Made by a program: the position numbers and the translations under genes. From Chitinophaga sp. sic0106 (GTDB taxonomy: Bacteria; Bacteroidota; Bacteroidia; Chitinophagales; Chitinophagaceae), in the NCBI RefSeq assembly GCF_019219075.1, contig NZ_JAHUWJ010000003.1, positions 62,001-126,000 of the forward strand: 64,000 nt of DNA, given 5' to 3'. Shown here one piece after another: positions 53,208 through 60,661 of the stretch (its first letter is position 1; every line of letters starts with the position of its first letter). Below the pieces are notes generated by a model. That model was not told the origin of the DNA. It saw nothing but the letters and a program-made list of their open reading frames with translations, and searched no databases.

Positions 53208-55427
53208 TTAATCCGCCAGGGTTTCCTCCCTTTGTTTGCGTTGTAAATGGGCTTGTACGGCCCTGATTTCTGCGAAGCTGGCAGCATCCCCGGTCCTTTC
53301 CTTGATAGGGCCGGCAGCGGTAGCGCCAAGGTCACGTATATGGTTCATGATGAGCTTTACGGTACCTTCCGGCACAAATTTTTCCAGCTCTAACTCTCCC
53401 GCCTCTACGCATTGTGCCAGGTGCGATTCGATGGTGCTCACGGCCAGGTTGCGGGCACCGGCAATTTCGGCCACCGTTTTCCCGCCCAGGAAGAGCTCCA
53501 GCGTGCCTTTACGGCTACTGCCCTTTTCTACTTTACCTTTGGTTTTGGCGATCACTTCCGCAGCTTCTGCTTTGTTACGCTTAGCAAGGTAGTCCGTCAG
53601 CCCTTTGTTAAACTGAAGGTCACCATAGCTGCATTCCCATACCTGCGCCAGCTTGTTCCAGAAATCTGATTCCAGCGCCATCAGCTGCAGATGGTATTTC
53701 TTGGCTTTCGCCTTCTTCACTTCTTCTATATGTTCCTGCAGCGGCACAATCATCTCCTCATATATACTTTTGGTAAAGTACCCTACTGCTTTGGTGATAC
53801 GCTCCGCCATCTGATCGGTTTCACCGGTTTGTGCCACCACGTCCAGCAGCTGTTTCAGCTGATTGGTGAACTTAGCGGCTACTTCCGCCTGCTGCACGAT
53901 GATGCTGGAGAGGTACCGGGTAGTTTTTAGCGCCGCATCAAAATCCGGGATTTTCTTATCCTCGATCCATACGGCATGTGACTTAATGAGCGACTGCATC
54001 TTGTACCAGTCGAACAGGTGCATGATGGAATTGGCCTGGAACTTTTTGCGTTCCATTTCCAGCAATACCACCAGCTCATTGGGTTCACTTTCCCTACGGG
54101 AAAATTCTACAACCCGCGAATCCGTTTTAATACTGCCGAAGCCAATGCGGGAATGTAGTACCAGTCCTTCCAGGGAGGTACAGCGGCTCAGCGCCACGTA
54201 CACCTGCCCGGCTGCAAAGGCGTAACCGGCATCAATAATAGCCCTTTCAAAGGTAAGCCCCTGGCTTTTATGGATGGTAATAGCCCAGGCGAGGCGGATA
54301 GGAAACTGTGTGAAGCTGCCTATTTCTTCCTCTTCAATGCTGTTTTCATCTGCATTATAGTGATAGCGGATATTACGCCAAGTTTCCTTTTCCAGCTTCA
54401 TTTCTTCGTGGGAGCCGGAGAGCACCAGGGTGATCTGGTCATCATCTATTTCCTTTACTGTGGCGATTTTGCCATTATAATATCTTCTTGGCTGTGCGAT
54501 ATCGTTTTTAAGGAACATCACCTGAGCACCTACTTTGAGTTGCAATACCATTTCTGTAGGCAAGGCTTTGTCGCTGAAATCCCCTTCTATCTTACCTTCG
54601 AAGCGATAGAGCTTCCCCTCCATGGAGTTGAGGCGATAGTTATTGATATCATCCGCTTTGCGGTTATGCGTGGTGAGCACGATGTATTCCGCATCCTCCC
54701 CGGTAAACTCAGGCTGGTAATATTCATTGAGCAGTTGCAGGTCCTCTCCTTCCACTTCGTTGTTACGAATGCGGTTGAGTACATCGATAAACACCTGCTC
54801 ATTCTGGCGGTATATTTTCTTCAGTTCGATGTAAAGTGGCGTTTCATGTTCCAGGGCTTTAGCATCAAAGAAGAAAGGAGAATTATAGTATTGAGAGAGG
54901 AGTGCCCATTCATCCTCGGGGATCACTGGTGGCAACTGGTAGAGGTCCCCGATGAACAGGACCTGTACGCCGCCAAATGGCTGCAGTGGCTTATTCCGGA
55001 AGTGCCGCAGGATCTGATCAATTGCATCGAGCATATCGCAGCGCACCATACTTACTTCATCAATGATGAGCAGCTCCAGTTCCTGGAGCAGTGATTTCTT
55101 GTCGTTGGTAAAGCGGATGTTACGGAACAGGGAATGCCTGTCGGTACTGCTTACACCGTCGTCAGAGAAGCCTCTTTTAGTGCCTGGCACGTAGGGACCG
55201 AAGGGCAGCTGAAAAAAGGAGTGCATGGTAACACCTCCCGCATTGATGGCGGCTACACCGGTAGGTGCCACGATCACCGTATTTTTGCGGGATTGGTCTT
55301 TTATATATTTAAGAAATGTAGTCTTTCCTGTACCTGCCTTTCCTGTCAGGAAGATGTGGCGGTTGGTCTGGTTAACAAAATCTGCCGCCAGGTGAAAGAT
55401 GACATTTGAGTTGTCTGGTTGGGCCAT
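53208..55427 (-). CDS. Pif1/RecD2-like SF1B helicase with C-terminal helix-turn-helix
   Basis: 739-residue ATP-dependent DNA helicase. Motif I is LTGKAGTGKTTFL (about 27-39), Ia is APTGVAAINAGG, motif II (Walker B) is LLIIDEVSMVRCD, and motif III is LFIGDLYQLPPV. A UvrD_C_2-type segment has LAWAITIHKSQGLTF (motif V) and QVYVALSRCTSLEGL (motif VI) near 400-430. These are Pif1-like signatures. The C-terminal 250 residues are helical, and a region with KGTLELFLGGKTVAEIAGAR ... STIESHLAQ (about 645-675) resembles the helix-turn-helix attached to RecQ-like helicases. It is probably involved in replication fork or G-quadruplex processing. It is monocistronic between lutA and the cold-shock gene. 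Confidence 0.88.
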   Translation of the reverse strand: MAQPDNSNVIFHLAADFVNQTNRHIFLTGKAGTGKTTFLKYIKDQSRKNTVIVAPTGVAAINAGGVTMHSFFQLPFGPYVPGTKRGFSDDGVSSTDRHSLFRNIRFTNDKKSLLQELELLIIDEVSMVRCDMLDAIDQILRHFRNKPLQPFGGVQVLFIGDLYQLPPVIPEDEWALLSQYYNSPFFFDAKALEHETPLYIELKKIYRQNEQVFIDVLNRIRNNEVEGEDLQLLNEYYQPEFTGEDAEYIVLTTHNRKADDINNYRLNSMEGKLYRFEGKIEGDFSDKALPTEMVLQLKVGAQVMFLKNDIAQPRRYYNGKIATVKEIDDDQITLVLSGSHEEMKLEKETWRNIRYHYNADENSIEEEEIGSFTQFPIRLAWAITIHKSQGLTFERAIIDAGYAFAAGQVYVALSRCTSLEGLVLHSRIGFGSIKTDSRVVEFSRRESEPNELVVLLEMERKKFQANSIMHLFDWYKMQSLIKSHAVWIEDKKIPDFDAALKTTRYLSSIIVQQAEVAAKFTNQLKQLLDVVAQTGETDQMAERITKAVGYFTKSIYEEMIVPLQEHIEEVKKAKAKKYHLQLMALESDFWNKLAQVWECSYGDLQFNKGLTDYLAKRNKAEAAEVIAKTKGKVEKGSSRKGTLELFLGGKTVAEIAGARNLAVSTIESHLAQCVEAGELELEKFVPEGTVKLIMNHIRDLGATAAGPIKERTGDAASFAEIRAVQAHLQRKQREETLAD

Positions 55428-55578
55428 TAAGCGTCAAGTTGAAACTGCGAATATAGGGATTTCGGGGGAGACTTTTCTTGCGAAGAATTATAGTTTGGAG
55501 GTGGGTTTTATTTGCCATTGTGAGAAAAAAACGCGTGGGGAGAAAGACCCATCCGTTTGAGGAAACAGGCAGCAGATA

Positions 55579-55612
55579 TAAAAAAAGACCCGCCGTGGAC
55601 GGCGGGTCTTTT
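55579..55612. terminator. bidirectional terminator after the cold-shock gene
   Basis: AAAAGACCCGCCGT / ACGGCGGGTCTTTT (55583-55612), a 14-bp stem with a two- to four-base loop. On the minus strand the stem is followed by a seven- to eight-base T-run, which fits the cold-shock gene, whose stop is at 55641. Confidence 0.85.
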
Positions 55613-55640
55613 AAATTACCAAACTATTATCGGAATAATA

Positions 55641-55832
55641 TTATGCTAATCTTACGTTTACAGCATTCGGGCCCTTTCTACCTTCTTCCACGTCGAATAC
55701 TACGCGGTCGTTTTCGCCGATGCTTTCTTTAATACCAGATACGTGAACAAAGATTTCCTGATTCGTACCTTCGATTTTAATGAAGCCAAAACCTTTAGTT
55801 TCATTAAAAAATTTTACAACACCTGTTTGCAT
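55641..55832 (-). CDS. cold-shock domain protein
   Basis: 63-residue single OB-fold RNA/DNA-binding protein. MQTGVVKFFNETKGFGFIKI contains RNP1 (KGFGFIKI, 13-20); EIFVHVSGI is RNP2; the end is GPNAVNVRLA. Such proteins act as RNA chaperones and some are cold-induced. The 239-bp gap upstream shared with the divergent transporter is long enough to hold a structured 5' leader, though no hairpin in it is striking. Confidence 0.95.
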   Translation of the reverse strand: MQTGVVKFFNETKGFGFIKIEGTNQEIFVHVSGIKESIGENDRVVFDVEEGRKGPNAVNVRLA

Positions 55833-56062
55833 TTATTTAATTTTTAATAGTGAACGTATTCTCGCCTTTATAACTCAGCAGGCTCGCTGCGCAACTAAAA
55901 GAAAAAAGAGGAAAGCTGATCGGGAAGTGATGATCACTGACTGAAATGCAATTCAATATTCTTAAGAAGCGTTACGAAGATAGGTCTAATCTACTTACCA
56001 TCCTAATTTTTTTCTTTTTTAACGAAACCTTGCATGGAATAGACATTCTAATGTTTTAGATA

Positions 56063-56070
56063 TACATTTG
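56063..56070 (+). promoter_or_regulatory. putative -7 element for the MHS transporter
   Basis: TACATTTG (TAnnTTTG) ends 2 nt before ATG 56072 and 8 nt before ATG 56078. Transcription would start near 56074-56078, favouring the second ATG and a leaderless or nearly leaderless mRNA. Confidence 0.5.
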
Positions 56071-56077
56071 TATGCAT

Positions 56078-57367
56078 ATGAAACATCCTGATTCATGGCG
56101 CATAAAGGCCATACTCACCGGTTCCGCGGGGAATATGGTAGAATGGTACGACTGGTACATTTATTCGACCTTTTCCTTATACTTTGCCCCTGTTTTTTTT
56201 CCCAAGGGCAGTTATACGGCCCAGTTACTGAATACGGCGGCCATCTTTGCGGTAGGGTTCCTGATGCGCCCAATCGGAGGCTGGATGTTTGGCGCTATTG
56301 CCGACCGGAAAGGGCGTAAAGCCGCCATGACACTCTCTGTGCTGATGATGTCGTTCGGGTCCATGCTCATTGCTTTTACGCCCGGTTACACGGAAATAGG
56401 CGTACTGGCGCCCGTGCTGCTTTGCCTGGCGCGGCTCCTGCAGGGCCTCAGCGTGGGCGGCGAATACGGCACCAGCGCCACCTACCTCAGCGAGGTAGCT
56501 ACTGCCGGCCTACGTGGCTTTTACTCCAGTTTCCAGTATGTAACACTGATCGGCGGCCAGCTCCTGGCCCTGGGCGTGCAAATGCTGCTGCAAAAAGTGT
56601 TTCTTACGCCGGACCAACTACACACCTGGGGATGGCGCATACCTTTTATCATCGGGGCTTTGCTGGCCTTCTATGTATTATATCTCCGCAAAAACATGCA
56701 TGAATCCACCGCCTTTGAAAAAGAGAAAAAAACAAAGGATCAGGGGTCTGTAAAAGTACTGTTCACCAAACATCCGCGGGCAGTGTTAACCGTGGTAGGT
56801 CTTACCCTGGGCGGTACCGTGGCCTTTTATACCTACACCACCTACATGCAGAAATTCCTGGTGAATACGGTGCATATGACCATTGAAAAAGCTACTACCA
56901 TCACGTTTTTCCTGATGCTGATATATGCCTGTTTGCAACCGCTGGCAGGTTGGCTGTCGGACAAAATTGGCCGCAAACCCTTACTCATGGCTTTTGGCAT
57001 CCTGGGCACCCTATGTACTGTGCCCCTGCTGACGGCCCTGAGTCATACCGATACGGTATGGGGCGCCTTCTGGCTGATCCTCGGTGCGCTGATCATTGTA
57101 ACCGGCTACACCAGTATTAACGCGGTGGTGAAAGCAGAATTATTCCCTGCCGAAATCAGGGCACTGGGCGTGGGATTCCCTTATGCCTTAACGGTGGCCG
57201 TTTTTGGCGGCACAGCGGAACCTCTCGCCCTGTTCTTTAAGCAACAGGGAATGGAATCCGGTTACTATTGGTACGTAACCGGCTGCATATTTATCTCCCT
57301 GCTGGTTTATATTACGTCCAAAGACAGTAAAAAGCATTCCTATCTGGACAAAGAAATGAAAGCCTAG
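56078..57367 (+). CDS. MFS transporter, metabolite:H+ symporter (KgtP/ProP-like)
   Basis: 429-residue major facilitator with 12 membrane helices. GNMVEWYDWYIYSTFSLYFA in TM1, GFLMRPIGGWMFGAIADRKGRK between TM2 and TM3 (the MFS loop 2-3 motif), and GLSVGGEYGTSATYLSE in TM5 identify the metabolite:H+ symporter family (alpha-ketoglutarate permease, proline/betaine porter, shikimate). SDKIGRKPLL is the second-half loop. Substrate probably a small organic acid or osmolyte; not defined. ATG 56078 is chosen on the -7 element position; an in-frame ATG two codons upstream exists. The stop overlaps the convergent rpiA gene by 4 bp. Confidence 0.92.
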   Translation: MKHPDSWRIKAILTGSAGNMVEWYDWYIYSTFSLYFAPVFFPKGSYTAQLLNTAAIFAVGFLMRPIGGWMFGAIADRKGRKAAMTLSVLMMSFGSMLIAFTPGYTEIGVLAPVLLCLARLLQGLSVGGEYGTSATYLSEVATAGLRGFYSSFQYVTLIGGQLLALGVQMLLQKVFLTPDQLHTWGWRIPFIIGALLAFYVLYLRKNMHESTAFEKEKKTKDQGSVKVLFTKHPRAVLTVVGLTLGGTVAFYTYTTYMQKFLVNTVHMTIEKATTITFFLMLIYACLQPLAGWLSDKIGRKPLLMAFGILGTLCTVPLLTALSHTDTVWGAFWLILGALIIVTGYTSINAVVKAELFPAEIRALGVGFPYALTVAVFGGTAEPLALFFKQQGMESGYYWYVTGCIFISLLVYITSKDSKKHSYLDKEMKA

Positions 57368-58041
57368 CGGCGGATTTCCCGGAAAGTGCCATCCTCCTTA
57401 CCGATGATGAGCAGGTGCGCCATGCCTATAAACAGGCCATTTTCCACCACACCCGGGATATCATTGAGCTGGGCGTGTAAGGTTTCCGGATCGGCAATAT
57501 GCTCGTAATGGCAATCGGCAATTAAATTACCGTTGTCGGTGACAAAATACTGATCCCCTTTTTTACGCAATGCCGGCGCTGCATGCAGCTGCTGTAGCCT
57601 GCGCAGGGTGAGCTCATACGCAAAGGGAATAATTTCTACCGGCAGTGGAAATTTTCCCAACTGCTGCACTAATTTAGCCTCTTCCGCAATCACAATCATC
57701 TGTTCGGATGCTGCAGCCACAATCTTTTCCCGAAGCAGCGCACCGCCCCCGCCTTTGATCAAACGCAGCTGCATATCCGCCTCATCTGCGCCATCAATAT
57801 CTAGATCAATCTTTTCTACTTCACTGAAAGGAATAATGGTAATGCCCTGTGCGCCGGCCAGGTCCTCCGATTCCCGGGAGGTTGCCACTGCTTTTATCTG
57901 CAACCCTTCCCTAACCATTTCGCCTATACGCATAATGGCGTAATACGCCGTACTACCCGTTCCCAGTCCCACCGTCATTCCCGGCCTGATATATGTTGCT
58001 GCCTGTTCCGCAGCTGCTTTTTTCGCGATATTTACCTGCAT
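57364..58041 (-). CDS. rpiA: ribose-5-phosphate isomerase A
   Basis: Interconverts ribose-5-phosphate and ribulose-5-phosphate (pentose phosphate pathway). It is 225 residues, normal length. GLGTGSTAYYAIMRIGE near 25 is the phosphate loop; DIDGADEADMQLRLIKGGGGALLREKIVA (about 80-110) contains the catalytic Asp/Glu region and Lys; and GVVENGLFIGMAHLLIIG is near the end. The ATG at 58041 fits a -7 element 5 nt upstream; a start six codons earlier would lie over that promoter. Confidence 0.96.
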   Translation of the reverse strand: MQVNIAKKAAAEQAATYIRPGMTVGLGTGSTAYYAIMRIGEMVREGLQIKAVATSRESEDLAGAQGITIIPFSEVEKIDLDIDGADEADMQLRLIKGGGGALLREKIVAAASEQMIVIAEEAKLVQQLGKFPLPVEIIPFAYELTLRRLQQLHAAPALRKKGDQYFVTDNGNLIADCHYEHIADPETLHAQLNDIPGVVENGLFIGMAHLLIIGKEDGTFREIRR

Positions 58042-58045
58042 GTAA

Positions 58046-58053
58046 CAAATATA
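58046..58053 (-). promoter_or_regulatory. putative -7 element for rpiA
   Basis: On the minus strand TATATTTG (TAnnTTTG), ending 5 nt upstream of the ATG at 58041. The transcript is probably leaderless. It supports the shorter start. Confidence 0.5.
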
Positions 58054-58118
58054 AGCCATCGGTACAATTTGGAAATCTTGCCGAACTCAACTAATTTTTG
58101 CTAATAAATCTTTTTGCT

Positions 58119-59738
58119 TTGAGAAAATTTTCATTACTGTTACTGGCAGCCTCCCTTGGCCAACTTCCTGCTATTGGGCAGGAAAATCCGGCTGCCGGCG
58201 CCATCAACGCCGATGTACTCAGCAGGCATATCAGCGTGCTGGCATCTGATGCGTTTGAAGGCCGCAAACCGTTTACCCGCGGGGAGGACAGCTCCATTAA
58301 CTACATAGCTGCCCGGCTTAAAGCCCTGGGCCTTAAGCCGGGCAATGGCAACAGCTATTTCCAGGAGGTGCCTATGGTCAATATCTTCTCCCAGCCAGCC
58401 TCCGACCTGGTCATCAAAGGTGCCAAAGGTGCCATCAACCTTAAATACCTGGAGGATTATGTGGCCGCTACCCGCCGCGTACAAAACCAGGTAACGCTCT
58501 CCAACTCCGAACTGGTATTTGCCGGATACGGTATTGTAGCGCCGGAGTACAACTGGAACGACTATAAAGGCCTGAACGTAAAAGGCAAAACGGTGGTAGT
58601 AATGGTCAATGACCCGGGCTTTGCGGACAGCACGCTGTTTAAGGGGCGTACCATGACCTACTATGGCCGCTGGACCTATAAATTCGAAGAAGCCTCCCGC
58701 CAGGGCGCTACCGGCTGTATCATCATCCATGAAACGGCCGCCGCCAGCTATCCCTGGAAAGTGGTGCGCAGCAGCTGGAGCAATTCCAAACTGCACCTGC
58801 AAACAGCGGATAATAATATGTCGCGCACCATCCTGGAAGGCTGGATCAGCCAGGAATCGGCCGTTAAGCTGTTTGAACTCGCCGGCCTCTCCCCCGACCT
58901 CATGCGCCAGGCTAAAAACAAAGGATTCAAACCGGTGGACCTGCATCTGCAAACTTCACTCGTTATCAATAACACGATTAAGAAATCAACCTCCCATAAC
59001 GTACTCGGTATTCTCCCCGGCACCAAAAGGCCACAGGAATGCGTGGTATACTCCGCCCACTGGGATCATTTTGGCATTGGTGAAAGCATCAACGGTGATT
59101 CCATTTACAACGGCGCAGTAGATAATGCCAGCGGAACGGCGGGTTTAATTGCACTTGCCACCGCATTCACCAAAGTACAGCCCGGCCCCGAACGTTCCCT
59201 GCTCTTCCTCGCTGTAACCGGCGAAGAACAAGGATTGCTGGGTTCAGAATACTATGCCAGTCACCCCGTATTTGCACCAGCCAAAACCGTTGCCGATATC
59301 AACCTCGACGTGATGAATTATTTCGGACGCACCAAAGATGTAACGGTAATTGGAAAAGGACAGTCGGAACTGGATGAATATGTACAGCGCTCCGCGGCAA
59401 AACAAGGCAGGGTCACCATTCCGGAAGACCATCCGGAGGGTGGCTGGTTCTTCCGCTCCGACCACTTCAATTTCGCTAAAAAAGGTGTACCGGGATTATA
59501 CATCGGGCCTGGCACTAGTGCTATAGGCAAAGATCCGAATTGGGCAAAAGAACAGATTGCTACGTATAACCGTGAACGTTATCATTCACCTAAAGACGAA
59601 TTTGACCCTAACACCTGGAAACTGGATGGTATGATCGAAGACCTGAAACTGGTATTTGACGTAGGACTCTCCCTAAGCAATGAATCTACCTTCCCTAAAT
59701 GGAAGGAAGGATCAGAGTTTAAGGGCATTAGAAAGTAA
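58119..59738 (+). CDS. M28-family metallopeptidase with PA domain
   Basis: Secreted zinc aminopeptidase-like protein, 539 residues. The TTG at 58119 gives a signal peptide, MRKFSLLLLAASLGQLPAIGQ, better than the TTG seven codons earlier. A protease-associated domain (about 125-275) interrupts the peptidase, as in many M28 members. Metal ligands and base: SAHWDHFG (His near 312), NGAVDNASGTAG (Asp near 334), TGEEQGLLG (Glu pair near 368), NLDVMNYF (Asp near 394) and SDHFNFAKKG (His near 447). Probably releases amino acids from peptides in the periplasm or outside. It sits 19 bp before the MtfA-like gene. Confidence 0.92.
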   Translation: MRKFSLLLLAASLGQLPAIGQENPAAGAINADVLSRHISVLASDAFEGRKPFTRGEDSSINYIAARLKALGLKPGNGNSYFQEVPMVNIFSQPASDLVIKGAKGAINLKYLEDYVAATRRVQNQVTLSNSELVFAGYGIVAPEYNWNDYKGLNVKGKTVVVMVNDPGFADSTLFKGRTMTYYGRWTYKFEEASRQGATGCIIIHETAAASYPWKVVRSSWSNSKLHLQTADNNMSRTILEGWISQESAVKLFELAGLSPDLMRQAKNKGFKPVDLHLQTSLVINNTIKKSTSHNVLGILPGTKRPQECVVYSAHWDHFGIGESINGDSIYNGAVDNASGTAGLIALATAFTKVQPGPERSLLFLAVTGEEQGLLGSEYYASHPVFAPAKTVADINLDVMNYFGRTKDVTVIGKGQSELDEYVQRSAAKQGRVTIPEDHPEGGWFFRSDHFNFAKKGVPGLYIGPGTSAIGKDPNWAKEQIATYNRERYHSPKDEFDPNTWKLDGMIEDLKLVFDVGLSLSNESTFPKWKEGSEFKGIRK

Positions 59739-59757
59739 ATCAAAAGACGAATATAAG

Positions 59758-60558
59758 ATGGTACTGTTTGGATTAATTATGATGGGATTGATTTTATTCC
59801 TTTATATATGGAATATGTTCGTCCGTAGGAAAAAGCTGAAAAACTCCGTTCCGGATACCTACAAACCATTGCTGCAGGAGCATGTACGCTACTACCAGCA
59901 ATTGGACGAACCGGACAAAGCGCGGTTCGACAGTAAAGTGGCCCGCTTCCTGAAACGGACGACGATTGAAGGAGTGGGCACTGCAATCGAACCACTGGAT
60001 CGCGTACTGGTAGCTGCCAGTGCTATCATTCCCATCTTTGGTTTTAAGGACTGGGAGTATTTTAATCTCACTAACGTGATTCTCTATCCGGATACTTTCA
60101 ATGAGAGTTATCAATACGAAGGCAATCGGCGTAACATACTGGGGATGGTAGGCAGCGGTTCTCTCAACGGGCAAATGGTACTCTCCAGAAGTGCCCTCCG
60201 CGAAGGATTCTCCAATGTAACAGATAAGAATAACACGGCTATTCATGAGTTTGTACACCTGCTGGATAAATCCGACGGGTATGTGGACGGCATGCCGCGA
60301 CACCTGCTGGAACACAGCTACAGTATACCGTGGATGAAGCTGGTGCACCAAACAATTCAGCAGATGGCAGCAGGACATACGGATATCAATCCCTATGGCG
60401 CTACCAATGAAGGAGAGTTTTTTGCCGTGATTTCGGAATACTTTTTTGAACGACCGGATCTGCTGGCGGAGAAGCATCCGGAGTTGTATGCCATGTTGAC
60501 AAAAATTTTTCAGCAGGACCCGGCGGCGAATCATCAGCATCCGGAAACTGGTTTTTGA
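59758..60558 (+). CDS. zinc-dependent peptidase, MtfA-like (M90)
   Basis: 266 residues. Begins with a membrane helix at about 1-24 (MVLFGLIMMGLILFLYIWNM) followed by a cytoplasmic or periplasmic peptidase domain. NTAIHEFVHLLDKSDGYVDG contains the HExxH zinc motif near 163 and NEGEFFAVISEYFFERP the distal zinc ligand Glu. MtfA in E. coli is an aminopeptidase that binds the regulator Mlc; that partner is not known here. The ATG at 59758 is preferred over an upstream in-frame ATG inside the M28 gene, whose stop is 19 bp before. Confidence 0.91.
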   Translation: MVLFGLIMMGLILFLYIWNMFVRRKKLKNSVPDTYKPLLQEHVRYYQQLDEPDKARFDSKVARFLKRTTIEGVGTAIEPLDRVLVAASAIIPIFGFKDWEYFNLTNVILYPDTFNESYQYEGNRRNILGMVGSGSLNGQMVLSRSALREGFSNVTDKNNTAIHEFVHLLDKSDGYVDGMPRHLLEHSYSIPWMKLVHQTIQQMAAGHTDINPYGATNEGEFFAVISEYFFERPDLLAEKHPELYAMLTKIFQQDPAANHQHPETGF

Positions 60559-60571
60559 TTTTTATAACCCG

Positions 60572-60635
60572 GTAATTAGACCGAAGGTCTGATTACGGAA
60601 AAAGGAGGTCCACCGCCGGTGGACCTCCTTTTTCC
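60572..60635. terminator. bidirectional tandem-hairpin terminator
   Basis: Two adjacent hairpins: GTAATTAGACC / GGTCTGATTAC (60572-60596) and GGAAAAAGGAGGTCCACC / GGTGGACCTCCTTTTTCC (60597-60635), the second an exact 18-bp stem with A and T flanks. It lies between the convergent MtfA-like and HEAT/DUF1080 genes and can serve both. Confidence 0.87.
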
Positions 60636-60661
60636 ATTTTATTTCTTGTGCAAATATTTGA

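Noticed and set aside
54270..55094. 274-codon open frame on the plus strand
   Set aside because: Antisense to the helicase gene; the translated sequence is a low-complexity hydrophobic/aromatic mix, typical of a shadow of a real gene.
53208..55427. Helicase as part of an anti-phage system
   Set aside because: No nuclease, toxin or protease-like partner is adjacent; it is a stand-alone Pif1-like housekeeping gene as far as can be seen.
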